In this document: positions 16,675-29,760 of the stretch, piece after piece
Numbering within the stretch: position 1 is the first letter of the stretch
How the letters are laid out: each line of letters opens with the position of its first letter
Assembly (NCBI GenBank): GCA_018881555.1
Contig: JACAXG010000032.1
Coordinates: forward strand, 1,562,837-1,626,836
Length of the DNA stretch: 64,000 nucleotides
DNA from: Amblyornis subalaris
Taxonomy: Eukaryota; Chordata; Aves; Passeriformes; Ptilonorhynchidae
Direction: 5' to 3'
Program-made: the position numbers and the translations under genes
Notes under the pieces: generated by a model
The model's database searches: none
The model's input: only the letters and a program-made list of their open reading frames with translations
Told to the model about the DNA's origin: nothing

Positions 16675-19600
16675 GCTATTACTGTGATTTCATAGTACCA
16701 CAGTATGTGGGGCTCTGTCACAGTAAGCACCCTCTAAATCAAAAATACACCCCCATACACCCTCCTTCCCCAGCAGTCTGTACCTCAAGGAGTTTACAGT
16801 CTATGTGCACTACACAAAGATCAAAAGGTGACAGAATATCAGGATACAATCAAAAAGACAGAAAAACCCATTTAATTCTACAACGCTAGCAAAGCACAAA
16901 GATGAAAAAGCTACTGTTCAACAAGGAGCGTTAATGAAAGTTGCCAGTGATACAGCTGAAAATGTAGTTCTTACCTAAAAATCAAAGTAAATACAAGTAT
17001 CACAAGAGAAGTACTTCTATTTGCTGTGTACTAAGCTAAACCTCAAGCAGCTGACAAGGTCCTACAGCACTGAACAGAGATTTACCTTCAAATGCCTTGG
17101 GCTCACACTGGTTCAACTGGACCAGCTGCAAAGGGACTTTGTGTCTGATGTGAGGCCAAAGAAAGGCTGGGGACATCAGGAGCCAGCTCATTCGGAAGTA
17201 ATTCGGAAAACATAAATGCTGAGTTAGAGTGAAACCAAACTCAATTTCTGCTCTCTTTTTCCACTAAGAGAAAGATAAATGAGGGATGTGGCGAGGTATT
17301 CCCTAAGGACTGTTAATAAAGCTACTTTAGAATGCTGGCACACTGTGCTGCTTGTGAATCCTGGCCCCACATCCTACATGGGATGAAGAACGACACTCTA
17401 CCGGATGTGCCGCTCACATGGCACAGGTACTCAGTAACACACAGATGAAACCTACACTGACACTGATCCCACTGTGCATGTTGGGGGCTAAAGCAGAGGG
17501 TTTACGCAGCTTTCAAAAAAGATAAGAAAAGGAGTTGCTGTAATTTGAACAAAAGGCAAAGGACATGTAAGCGGGTCAGATCCAAATCAACAAATCCGAA
17601 TCTTTGTCTCTTACAGAAGCATTCAGGAGCCATACGGGAAGACTCCTCCCCTATCACTTGGTACAGTACCATTTCCATCTCTGGAATGACTGTCTAGTAA
17701 CTGCCATCATGCCCGTCCTGTCACCCACAGGACTGAGTCCTGTGATCACTCAGTCACTTGTGATCATCCCAGGACTTTCCTTGCATGCAGGGAACAGACC
17801 AAGCTAAGTGGTTTGTCGAGTGGTAGCCGACCTCTGGAGCGTGAGATGGTCTTTGTCCCAAAAGAAACCACTGGAGGCATGAGACAACTTCCGCTGGTCA
17901 GCAAGGTCGATGTTCACCCCTGGGATCTGGTTGGTATGGCCATGGCCATGTGTCCTTTCCTTGCAGCTCACCCTTTGCACCAGGTATTGACACTGAAGGA
18001 CTGTCCTTGCAAGACTGAACATTTGATGAGCTGCTTTACTAACTGAGCTCGAGAAAGTATTTAGAGAAACATCCATTTCTCCCTTTGCACAACTTAAAGA
18101 CTTAATATTTTATCTTTGTTTTCAGCTACGACAGTGAATAAATTTTACAGCAACAGCTCTTCTCAGCCAAAAGACATTTGGCATTATGATTAAGAATGTA
18201 TTATTTCGTCTCTTCTGTCCCCTTAAAGAGTAACTTATTTGTATGTACGGGCTTTTTCTCATGCTCTGCCTTGCTACATTCTTTTTTCAATCTCATTGCA
18301 ATTTTTTTCATGAGTATTCTCAGTTTCATTTTCTTACTTTATTTTCCCCATGTCTCTCTCTCCTCACCCTTTCTATCACGCTCTCTCCTAAGCGAAATGA
18401 GAACCCAATTATACTCCTGTTAGAACTGAACTTTCAAATCCATCATGTGCTAGTAGGCTCAAAATTAGGCAAATAAATTCCCTCAACCCTACAAATTAAA
18501 TTGAGTCTTTGCATATGTTCTTTTAAGAGCACAAAGATGTCAAGTATTCACCCAGCTGTCACAAAATATGATGAGCAGGCTCTTTGAATTCATATAGATT
18601 TTCTAAATCGTTTGTCAGCTTTAACAGAAATGCTAATGGATCAAAAAGTAAATTCTAATCTATCCTAAATATCTGGTTATTATTTGTATTACAGTAGGAC
18701 TTGGAATTGTCAGTTGAAGATCAGGGCACAATCTCTATGCATTTCACACACAAAGATCATTTGGATGATGTGCAGGTATTATTTTGCACTTTCTCAATTT
18801 TTATCTCATTATTTTAACCAACAGCTTCCTCATAGGTATACTCAATTTCATTTAAGAACAAAAGTACCAGCAGCCTGTAAGTATCATTACCTAATGTCGG
18901 CTGTTGAAACGCTGGTCTTACATTTGCTAAAGCCAGCAACTGTCTCCCAAGTGTAGAGTTTGAAGGAAAAAAGCTATCACACAGGTCAGGCTTTCCTCAC
19001 ATTTCATTTTGGTCAAAGCTCATGATGGAAAGGGAGTGAAGCCAGATCAGCCTCGGTGTAAGGATGGGCACCTGCACAGCGCTGCCGATGCCAGGGGGTT
19101 GGACATTCCACAGTGCACCTGTACCTGGTCTGTGGGTCCAGTACTTCCCAAATGTGTAGGACTCGCTGCCCTGGCACTAAACACCTGTACAGTACTTCTC
19201 CAGTGGCCAACCCGACACACTCAGGAAACCTGTGATGGGGTGAACATATCCTGGGAGTTATTCTCTACGTACTACCCTGGCTGCTTGTCTAAAAACCTAT
19301 TAGGGCAGCGCTTTAAGCAGGAGGGCAGCAGATCCTGGCTGTCAGTGATAATCCACTGCCAAAATCAATACAGTTGGCAAGCTTGCTTCACAGATATTTA
19401 CGATCAAAGAGCACATTTCCCAAGAATGTGTTGTCAGTCCCATTGTCTTGGCCCAATTTCAACTCCAGTAATTACATTTCTGCCTGCCTAATATTCCCCT
19501 GTCGCTTTGAGGAGATGGGGGAGCCCTCTCATCCAGTCCCACGTTGCTTCACAGCATCATAGCCACATTCAGCACCAAGCTGGACATGTGGACACAGCTT

Positions 19601-20965
19601 TCCCTGCTTGTATTTTACACAGCAGCTGCTGCCTAAACAGCTTTGTTATTCTTAAAGAGGTGAAAAGTGTACAATACTGTTGTTGCTGTTATTTAAAAAT
19701 GATTTATTTGCCTCTGGAACTAGTCATCTTGAGACATATTTTAATTTCCTTGTCTTTCATGAGTAAACTTGTACACTGAAATTATTTACCAAAGGTTGAG
19801 CCAGGTAGGTCTCAGTTTTGTTTTTTTTATTTCACTAATAAAAGTAAAATATCTATAAAATGTGACTGTCTACAGCTTTTCAATACCAAGCTTCAGGGAG
19901 TTCAAGCCCTTTCAAAACTATCTAGGAGAGCTAACTCCACCGGCAAACTAAAAATCTGCCTTTCTCAGTGGAATAAAATTCTTGTTTACAGCTGTATAGG
20001 GCATAAAATGGGAGGTTTTAAACTTGTGACATTTCCATGTCTGGAAAAGCTGTCACATGCCCAGCATAGCATCTTACCTCAAGNTGTATACCCAGGGACA
20101 TCGGTAGCATTATCTGAACTGGAAGAGTACCAGAGGGAAAGAATGGTGTAGCTAAAGCACTTTAAAAACCTCCAGAATCTTTCCTACATTTGGAAAACAG
20201 AAGTTTCCCCCGTGGGAAGGGAGCTCTATTTCCAGCTGTATGGGCTTGCAATTTTGTTTCTCAAAAGCATCTTGGTAGTGGCTCAACTGACCAACTCTTG
20301 CTCATTGGAATTTTTCTTGGGAGGGATCTCTGAACACAAAAAGTGAGAGAAAGCACTGGGGTTTAACATTTTTAAAAAATATTTTAAAGACTAAGCAACT
20401 GTTGGAAGCTGCTCTGAGCCAGAAACTGGTCAGATCAATGCTGTAAACATGGTTTTGTGGGCAAAGGAAGATGTGCTACATACAAGTCATCATCGGTTGC
20501 CTTCGTCTGCATTCCCTGTACTCCTCTGCCTTCCCAAAGGGACCATTTGGAGTGTTTAAACAACTGCAATTTTAAACAGACACCCTTAAGCATATTTTAC
20601 ATTAAAATGTAAAAAGAATGCTAAACAAAACAAGCCCAGCAAAAAATAAGACCCAGAAAAGTATGCATATGAGAAAGACTAATAAAGTACGAGTGCGTGA
20701 ATGTATTCTGGAGCATTTGCATGTGTCAGAGGGAGTGGAAAGGAGGTGAGCAGATGATGAGAAAACAAGAGATGAGGAAAAAGCACCGGTTTGGAAAAAA
20801 AATAAGCAGGGAGGGAAAAGACTGTCTTGCAGATAGGCAAAGCCTCTGTGTACAACATGGGGGGAATTTTTAAACACTGAGCTTTTATCCACTAACATCA
20901 ACAGGGTTATTATAACTAACTTGGTAAGATCTAGGGGCAGCAGCCAAACAGTGTAATACAGGTAC
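16675..20965. other. Intronic stretch without recognised features
   Basis: This is unique AT-rich intron. The longest open frame, 19009-19491 on the plus strand, has no recognisable protein features. A pyrimidine-rich segment lies at about 18280-18395. Confidence 0.55.
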
Positions 20966-21112
20966 CTAATTTTGGTGTCATGCCTACTTCCCTCCACTGG
21001 CTCTCTTAGAAGCTGGAGTCTGGCAGCCCTGGATAACAAGTGGTCTAAATTACTCATCACTCTCCGGATGGTAGGAGCCATTGTAAATTCTCTGACTATG
21101 CCCCCGTGTGCA
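20966..21112 (-). other. Unassigned exon-like block on the KLHL29 strand
   Basis: Read on the minus strand, a long pyrimidine tract (T-run, CCC, TTTTT, CCCTCTGG) leads to the acceptor TTCTGCTGCAG before TGCACACGG at 21112. The following 147 bases stay open throughout and end at ATTAG|gtacct at 20966. An ATG in a good context (ACAATGG) sits at 21081 and starts MAPTIRRVMSNLDHLLSRAA, an amphipathic-helix-like peptide. I do not recognise it, and it does not resemble the known KLHL29 N-terminus. It could be an alternative 5' exon of KLHL29, an exon of a non-coding transcript, or chance. The frame remains open past the donor to a stop near 20602. Confidence 0.25.
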
Positions 21113-24100
21113 CTGCAGCAGAACCAGAGGGAAAAAGGGAAAAAAAAATGACAAAGAACATCATCCAGCTATATTACAAGCAGAAGAAAGAAATTCAGGA
21201 ACTCTATGAAGAGAATGATGACCTAAACCAAAGAAAATGGGATATTGGAAGTTAAATTATCTGCACAGAAAAACGGAATGTAAAAAGATTCGAAAGAAAA
21301 TACAGTCTATGTAGCTGCAGTCTAGTGCATCTACAGGGAAAAAAGTCAACTTCCACCCCCCGCAAAAAACCCTACACTAAACTAAAGGGAGTACATAGGA
21401 AGGAGGGATATTTTTTGTTTTGAAGTATCTAGTTCCTAATTTAATCTTAATCCACTCTGACATTTATCCTCATGGATAATTCAGTATACAAATTTAAGGC
21501 AGAAAAAGAATCTATAAAAATAATAAAATAAGAGCTGCTTGCAAGGGCAATATCAGCAAAAATTGCCCTTGGGTAAAAATAGTTCCTACTGCTTTGTGTC
21601 CCTTTCAGCTTCAGGCGATGTACTAAGATCCCAGGAACTACTTTTTTTCCCCTTGTGCAATCATTTGTGGCTCTCATCCAGCCTCTGATTATGCTAATTG
21701 TATTTGATGGAATTTGTATGTACTCTCCTTCGCTCTCGTCTCAGCTGAACATACACAAGATGCATTTTTAATTTTTAACTCTTCAAAAATAAATATATAA
21801 CGCAACTTTCTCCCCAAGGTTGTGTAAAAGTCAACCTTATTACTACTTCTAAACAGCAAATATACAGCCTTTATTACTAGCAAAACAAATAACCCTTTCT
21901 GTATTAATATGTTGCAACAAAGCTTTTAGTTAGTGTGAGAGGAATGTCATAATGTAGGAGTTCGCATAACACAGTCTGATCATGTCACCTAGACATAATT
22001 CCGTTTGCATTAAATTAAATCCACCATCATAAGAAGTGCAACTTTAATAAAAAGATACAGGCAAGTTGGCTAGATCAAGAGCCTACATCATTTTGAGAGA
22101 CACTCAGAAATAGAGAGACGGTGAGCTGTTGTAGAACCATTCCCAAGGGTTAGCAGTAAAGCTCAGGACTTAAATTCCTGAATAAATGGCTTTTTTCCTT
22201 TTTCCCTTTAAAAAGCATTCTTTACCAAGTTACTAAACATCAAAACCCACTGGATTTTGCTGAGACAAAACCAGATGACCTTAATGACCTCAATCCTACT
22301 TCCCTGACTGTCTTCAAGGTCCCCAAATGCAGCAGTGACTGGGTTATTTCATACCTCACGGAGATCCTCTGAACCTCTAAATTATTCTTTCATTTTACTA
22401 ACTGGGAGCTAAAGAAAAATGTAATTGCAAGAGTAAAGGACTTCCCTCTCCTTCTAAATCAAAACAGGACTAGCTTTTCATTCTTTGTTTAAGTGAATTT
22501 TAGTGAAAAATGCCCAGTAGGCCACCCTGTGCACCACAGCTCCACTCTTCCACAGCTAAAGCCTCCCATCACCCGTGTCCCTCCTCAGGACAGGACACTC
22601 ACCTCCCAGAGCACCTCAGTGTGGGACCATCCAGGCTGACCCTCACAGCTGGCAGTGCCCTCTAGGGCCACATTTTCAGGGGTAGTCAGATGTCTTTAAT
22701 AACACAGGGAGTCACCGGAGGGATTTCCGTAAGTGCCGAGGCAGGGCACTTGATTCCTGCCCATATCCACAGAGATGGAGTTACGGTGACCAAACCTAAA
22801 ACCTGAAAATCCAGAGGCACCTAAAGGCTTTTGAAAGCCCGACTTGGGGAGCTTGCCACCTCCAAAAACGGGACATGGGTGCATTTGGAAAAGTGAGCTG
22901 CTACCTGCATTGGCATGGTGGCAGAAATGAGGCAGGGGATGCCGGCTGGACACATTCCCTTTTGCCTCCCAGCCCCAGTATCTNTGTATGACCACAAGAC
23001 TTGGTGTTGATGTCTGAAGGAGGCACTGGTCAGTCATTACCCTACTCGTACTAGAGCTTTGACCAAATGTTTTTTTGTTATTGTCCAAGCATCTGATGTG
23101 CTTACGCACATTACTGGTGTAAATATTAGTTCTGGAGGCTGGGTCCCCAGCCATCCCCAGCTATGGACCCTCACAGGAGTAGTCAGCCCTTCTGAGATGG
23201 GCTCCTTGAGCTGTTTGATAGGAGTGAGAGCTCTCTGCATGTCAGAATCTGCCATGTGAATCTATCCGTGGTGGAATTGGCTCTTTTCCTCAGTCTCTGT
23301 TTCTTCATTCTCCACCCTTGTACAATGAACTGACTGCCAACCACTTCTCTTGCAAGGGTGGCTGCACTTCACTGGTAAAATGTATATAATTTATTTGGAG
23401 ATCAGTCTAAAAGTAACTCTATTAAAGAAAAAAAAAAGAAAGAAAGAGAGAAAGAGATTCTTCAAAACTCTTGCCATCCCTGACATACTCTTAGAACACA
23501 ATACCACAGCAGCTAAAAAACATAAATCACCCAAAATAACAGAAACACTCTCTCCACCTTATGTCTGCTACCAGCTAAAGTCTTTGTGATTCTTCAGGCA
23601 CAGTTCTTATATACATGCAAATTTTAATTAAGGGAAAACTTGGCTCAATACTAGATAAAATTATTTGTTGTATCGTATATTTGAAAAGCAATGCATCATT
23701 CTAATAGGTTATTCAACGGATATTTGCAAACTTCTATAGAAGTGTTTAGCTAATGCAAAAAAAAAGATTAATTGAATAATTTATTTGATGGACAACAGCA
23801 TTATTCATTAAATACATTATTCAACCAGTAGTATTCAACCANTACTAATTAATTAAAAGCAGAGAGACAATTGCTTTCAAGTACAACTCATTCAGATCCC
23901 AGTTTTGGCTCCAATAAGAAAAGGGCTATGCAGAGCAATGTCTCAGTGAGAGTGTAGACGGTGCAGATATTCTTTGTGCTAAAGGAGCCATGTCCTGAAT
24001 CACAGTGTCCTTGACCAAATATATCTGCATGACCATGATAGGATTTGCACCTCTTAATGAATTGCCTGCCTATACTGGGGCTGGATTTGACCATCCTCAA

Positions 24101-26327
24101 CTGTGGAGGTATTTTAGCACATGGAATAGATTAAATGAGAATATTTAATTTGCAACCTGCAGGATGGATCCAATTTGCTACCTGCTCCAGCTATGCTCTT
24201 CTTGGGAGCTTCCAGATATGAGAAAGAAGTAATCTGGCGTCTCCTTTGCTACTTGGTTTCTCAAGTGTTTTGCAAACACTCTTCCATCCCGTGACCAACA
24301 CCCACAATTACCTGATAAAGCCACAACTGTGTCCTTACACAGCCTGGTGACACACCATGCCAGTGTCCCATTGTGCTGCAGGACCACAGAGCATTCCAAG
24401 CATCACCTACACAGGCTGCCATGTCACCAGGCGTGTCCCCAGCACGGCCCACGCTGCTGTGCCCTGCCAGCGGGGCACCACTGGGACAAGCCAGTGAAAC
24501 CACCCATGCTTCAGACACATCAGCTTCTTTTCCTACATCAGCACAAGCATTTTAGCAATTTTTATTGAGCAAGGAACAATGAAGAACATCAGGCTTTAAG
24601 AGCAAAAGGCTGACGAGTCCAACCCATTGAGGAAAAAGGCAAAACCATATCGTAAGTCCAAAATAATTACCTCCTAGCAGCACACAAAAGTGGAGAAATT
24701 CTCATTCCCCACAGATAGGAAAAAAAACATTTGAATAAAACCAGCTTCATGATCGTGACAGAAGGCACATTTAACATAGCCTGCACATGACAAGGAATAA
24801 ATATCGTGCTAGAACTTTATAGACATAATAAACCCTTGTTAAGTGCCCACCAAATACACTGTGGAGAAGGCAGCCATAAAAATTGGCAAATAAAGACCCT
24901 CTTAAAGTTTAGCAAGCATCTAAAAATATTTTACTATTTAACCAAGTATTTCCCCCCTTATGAGGGGGTTCTAGGATAATTTTCGGGNAATAAAGTTCCA
25001 AACAGTACAAGAAGAGTTTGGATCACACTGACTAAGTATTAACTGAAACAAGTTTGCTAGCTTAATTTACCCTACTATTTTAAGCAGAGTTTCTTTTAAT
25101 GATTCAAGACACATTTCCACTCTAATCCNCTACTCCTGTTTGGAAGGAAACAGATGAATGTGATGAAATGCAGTGAAAATGATAAATTCATGCCACTCGA
25201 AAAGTGGCAAATGACATTTACTGGTCTCTCAGTTCCCATTTCATGATTGATATAGAACTATAAACAAGAAAATAAGTACTGTTAAAAATCTTTCTATACA
25301 GTGGCAAGTAGGGTTTTAATGGTGGTTTGCCTGTGCTTATTAACAAGCCATGGCAGTTGCTGCACACTGATCAGTAACCGCGTGAGAGCTCAGCCTGCTG
25401 TGGAAGTCCTGAGTCTATGTACTTTCAATTTTAGAGCATAACCATCATACGCTCCACAAACCAATGAAATTTCTAATAATACAAACCAATGATGTGTTAA
25501 ATTGAGACACTTCTAGCTTGAATGCCAAAAACTTCACTATGATTTAAAGGATCTGTGCTTACCTTTCTCTATCAATTTACTGTTAATTTGCTACCATTGG
25601 AGCAATTTACAAAAAGTAAGAAAAAAAGGTAATATTTTATTTAATTTCTAATACCAATCCTGGTCATTTCCAATATANGCTCAAATGCCATTTATTGTAC
25701 AAAATGCAATATAGTCATTCAAGAGGAATAAGAGATGCATTGAGAAGTGTTGGGGGGGAGCANGCAAAAAGAAATCACTCTGCAAAATATCTGCATTTAG
25801 AAATAGGTGGCAATCCTCACCGCTCTCCTTAGAAGAGGCAGAGGCATTAACAAAAGTTTAGGTCATAAATGTTTGCCTGTTTCAACTATACCAAGCATTC
25901 TATATTTTGTTTGTTATTTATTACACAGTTTTACTGCTGTGCTGGTTATCATCAAATTGTAGCTTTACAGATAATCTGTATCAAAAAGCATGAGAATGGC
26001 CTATGAAAATGTGGGGTTTTCTAAATATGCCTTCAACCTTATTTCACTCCAACTTCTCAAGACAGCACCTAACCATTTATTTATGATTCTGTTTGTACTT
26101 TATACCAAAACCAGAGATCCAACAAGTTTTTTTCCCCCCAGTATCTTGTTCCCACTTTCTACTAGGATACTAAGATATATTGTAATGACCTTGCATGAAT
26201 CACATTGATGTCACGCAGACTAGTCTGTGGAATAATTATGAAAATACTGTTCAATCTCTGTCTCCAGGGGGTCTCTAACAGTCCCTTAAAATCTCTACCA
26301 CATCTTTACACAGGCAGATAGTGTCAG
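21113..26327. other. Intronic stretch with low-complexity patches
   Basis: AT-rich unique intron containing several single N positions. Only simple repeats were recognised: a purine-rich GAAA-type run at 23427-23457 and a 14-base tandem repeat at 23819-23846. The open frame at 22696-23154 (minus) looks random. Confidence 0.55.
23427..23457 (+). repeat. Purine-rich (GAAA)n / (GAGA)n low-complexity run
   Basis: A run of A with G spaced every two to four bases, about 30 bases long. Confidence 0.85.
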
Positions 26328-26590
26328 GACAACCAGGAATGGTTTTAAACCAAAACAGGAGAGATTTAAATTAGATATTAGGAAGAAATTCTTCACTGTG
26401 AGGGTGCTGAAGCATAGGAAGCCCACAGAAGCTGTGGATGCCCCATCCCTGGAAGTGTTCAAGGNCAGGTTGGATCGGACTTTGAGCAATCTGGTGTAGT
26501 GGAAGGTGTCCCTGCCCACAGCAGGAATGTTGGAACAGGATAATCTTTAAGATCCNGTCCAACCCAAGCCATTCTATGCTTCTATGATCT
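26328..26590 (+). repeat. CR1 LINE 3' end fragment
   Basis: Reads in the sense direction through AGATTTAAATTAGATATTAG, GAAGAAATTCTTCACTGTGA, CCCTGGAAGTGTTCAAGG and GTGGAAGGTGTCCCTGCCCA to ATTCTATGCTTCTATGATCT, the terminal octamer repeats of avian CR1. It covers the end of the ORF2 region and the 3' UTR, about 260 bases. Two N positions lie inside it. Confidence 0.92.
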
Positions 26591-27473
26591 TTCCCCTCTC
26601 CAACTGGCTTCTGGGTCAAATAAAGGTCACAGCTTCAAAAAGAATGGAAACTGGTCAGGGTGAATCCAGGCTCCTTTAATANATTTAAAATAGGCTTTGA
26701 CATAAGGCTATTGTTTGGCCAGGTTAGATGTGGCCTTCAGCAAAGCAGGATAGACTGAAACCACNACAATTCCTTGTGCAGCAGTCACACTGTTGAGCAA
26801 TTTGAGAAATTTCAAACTTTGCTACTAGACAACAGCAGAGCCTAGCTCAGGTCAGACTGATCCCTGGTAGAGACCTAGTGAAGGCAGCAGCTCTACCAAG
26901 TATAGATCTGACCCTCAGGGTTCAGGTACAAGGTTAGAAATTGATAAGGTAATTGTCCAACATCAGGGCCTGCAGCAAAAGCAGTTGCAACAATTAAATG
27001 TTAACTTTTTATATCGAGGGACAGCAGGAAAGATACCTCACCCATCAGTGTCTCCTCCTGCCCTCCAGCTGGCTCGGTATCATCACGCTCAGACCGCCTT
27101 GTTCTGTGCCAAATTCAGTGCACAGTGGAGAGAAAGGGCAACCAAAGATCTCAGACCTCATTTGTGAGTAGAGGGCTCTAAGCACTCAGGTTGCCTTATG
27201 CACATGGTGTTTAATAAGCTGCCCTGGAACACTGCTCCATCTGTCCTCGGTTCAACACCCATCCCCTGCACTGCTGCAAAGCCCATTAAACCAGCACAGT
27301 TTACTGTAAGAAGGTATCTGCAGGCACTGTGGCCTCAAACACAAAAGAACAGAAGAGGCTTTAAAAATAGCTCCTGCATTGCCCCAAAGTCNGTGTTAAG
27401 CATTTTACATTGAAATNAGGAGCTGGCGCTACTGGAGGTATTCTTAAATATAAATGTTGNCCTGTGGTTTATA
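26591..27473. other. Intronic stretch without recognised features
   Basis: Unique sequence between two CR1 fragments in opposite orientations, with several single N positions. No gene or repeat was recognised. Confidence 0.55.
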
Positions 27474-28005
27474 AAATCATAGCACAATTTAAGTTGGAAG
27501 GGTCACTTTGAGGCCATCTGGTCCAACCTCCTGCTCAAAGCAGGGCCAACCTCAAAGATAGATCAGGTTGCTCAGGGCTTTGCCCAGTGGAGTCTGGAGT
27601 ATCTCCAAGGATGGAGATGTTACACCTTCTTTAGGCAGCCTGCTTCAATGTTTGACCACCTAATTTCGTTTTTAATATCTAATTGGAATTTCCCTTGCTG
27701 CAGCTTGTGGCTGTTGCCTCTTCTCCTCCTGCTGTGCCCTTCTGAGAAGAGTCTGGCTCTGCCAGACCCCTGGGAAACTCCCAGGAACCAGTCACCAACT
27801 TCATGCTGTGATCACAACCCTTCAAGACCAGTAGTCCAGTCAATTTTTCACCCACCTTACAATACACCTATCCAAAATCTGGAACTAACAGCTCCAATTT
27901 GCATACAAGGGTACTATGGGAGACCTGTCAACAGCCTTGCTTAGGTCAATGGCTGCCACAGCTCTCTCCTTGTCTGGTCCCATGGGCTTGTATATGTACA
28001 GGTGA
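27474..28005 (-). repeat. CR1 LINE fragment (diverged, longer copy)
   Basis: The antisense pattern starts AAATCATAGCACAATTTAAG and TTGGAAGGGTCACTTTGAGG and proceeds through CATCTGGTCCAACCTCCTGC, CAGGTTGCTCAGGG and TTCTGAGAAGAGTCTGGCTC. Further on, GGGAGACCTGTCAACAGCCT and TTGCTTAGGTCAATGGC match the 3' part of CR1 ORF2. The far end is uncertain because the copy is old. It is a non-functional, 5'-truncated relic. Confidence 0.82.
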
Positions 28006-29409
28006 CTAAGTGCCTCCTAAGCCAGTGTTTTCCTACCATGGATAGTAATTTAATCCTCCGAACTATGGCATTAGGAATGGAGCTGGGGACACCTGAGAGC
28101 AGACCATCCTTGGATGACGGTGTCAGACGCTCTACTACTCATGCTCTGAGAGTATGTGAGAGTTTCTCGGGGAAAATCTGAGATTAGTCTGGGCTTGATG
28201 AGCTCCCTGATTTCTAAGAACGTAACAGCCATCTATAGAGACAAAAATACTGGTGTTTATATCTAAAGAAAAGCACTATTACCCACTGTCTGCTGAAGAG
28301 AAATAAGCACTACAGGACACACACGACCTCAAATCTTTCAGGAAATCACTTGAGTATGAGGTGATTTGGTGAGAGCTCTGTATCCCTTGGTCACATCTAT
28401 GCCATGGGAAATGTGGGCACTAAGGCATAAAGATCTCTTATGCTTTTTATCAATACTGTGCTGTTCCTTTGGCAACGCTAAGGTCCAACTCCTGTGGGAC
28501 TCTTGGGGAAAGCAGGCTCAGGACTGAGTGGGAGAAATCAGAACAGTAAAAAAATGTGTAACAGGCTCTTTAAAACAATGTAATTTATGGCTGTGAATGT
28601 CAGGGATGAGTTTAGATGACCTCACCTGATCTTTCATGAGTTTCAGATGCTCCACAGTTTAACTGAAGGCTCCCCTACTCCGTTCAAGAAGAGACACCCT
28701 GTGCTGTTTGCCACCATGCTTCTGCACACACATCTGTATTTATACACACAAATGAACCCTGATAAACCACTTTTCTACAGTATATATTCCTTCTTTGTCA
28801 CTTACAAACTTGCAACTACCTAAGCATTATTTCCTGACCAATTTCTCAGTATTAAACACAATACTTGTGCTGCCTGCCTTGCTTTTGACAACTGTCAAAC
28901 CTTGCTTTGAAAACAAAAGAATTTAGAGGAGAAGCAAAAAACAGTCACTGGCTGCAAAGTCTTACTGTACCTAATACTTTCTTATTTGTCTTTTTTTTTT
29001 TTTTATTATTGAACACCAACAAATGATTTCTTACAGGCAGGGAGGTGATGCTGATTGCCTACTGTAAACTTTGATTCAACAAGTTTAACTGCATGCTCTG
29101 CCTCCAGCTAAATGTTGAGATTTTTCAAAAGCTTCAGCATTCCAGATGTCAATGTTTGTGTTTTGACACACATTCTGACAGATGAAAGTTTAGTCACAGA
29201 AGAATAAACTTCTAAATGGCTTTAGTTATGTTATAAGTCACAAGATTTGCCACTAAAAACGTTTCTGTACTATAAAAATAATATCAATAAAAATGGTGAG
29301 AAACAAACTGTTGGTTGCAACACAATTCAACAAGTTTTTCAATTTTTTTAAACTTAACATTTCTTTTCATTCCCAATGAACTTTTCATCCATCACATACC
29401 CCTCTAAAG
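28006..29409. other. Intronic stretch without recognised features
   Basis: Unique AT-rich intron with a T run at about 28990-29004. No gene or interspersed repeat was recognised. Confidence 0.55.
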
Positions 29410-29760
29410 TCATACAACTATTCAGGCTGGAAAAGACCTGCAAGATCGAGTCCAACGGTTGACCCAGCTGTGTTCACCAATAAACCATATCCCCAAGTGT
29501 CACATCCACAAACTTTTTGAACACTCCCACAGACGGTGATTTCACCACTTCCACGGGCAGCCTATTCCAATCCCATACCATGCTTTCAGTGAAGAAATTT
29601 TTCCTACTACCCAATCTAAACCTCCCCCGGCGCAACTTGAGGCCATTTCCTCTCATCCTGTCACTTGTTACCTTAGAGAAGAGACCAGCTCCCACCTGGC
29701 TACAACCTCCTTTCAGGGAGTTGTAGACAAGGTCCCTCCTGAGCTTCCTTTTCTCCAGAA
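29410..29760 (-). repeat. CR1 LINE fragment
   Basis: Antisense CR1: TTCAGGCTGGAAAAGACCTG, GTGTCACATCCACAAACTTT, AACACTCCCACAGACGGTGA, AGTGAAGAAATTTTTCC, CTCCCCCGGCGCAACTTGAG and TCATCCTGTCACTTGTTACC follow the order of the common avian CR1 3' region. It ends at TTCCTTTTCTCCAG. About 350 bases, 5'-truncated. Confidence 0.93.

Noticed and set aside
19009..19491. 160-codon plus-strand open frame
   Set aside because: No domain, no recognisable similarity and no convincing splice or promoter context. This length is within what chance gives in 64 kb on both strands.
22696..23154. 152-codon minus-strand open frame
   Set aside because: It contains an N, has no recognisable features, and its length is consistent with chance.
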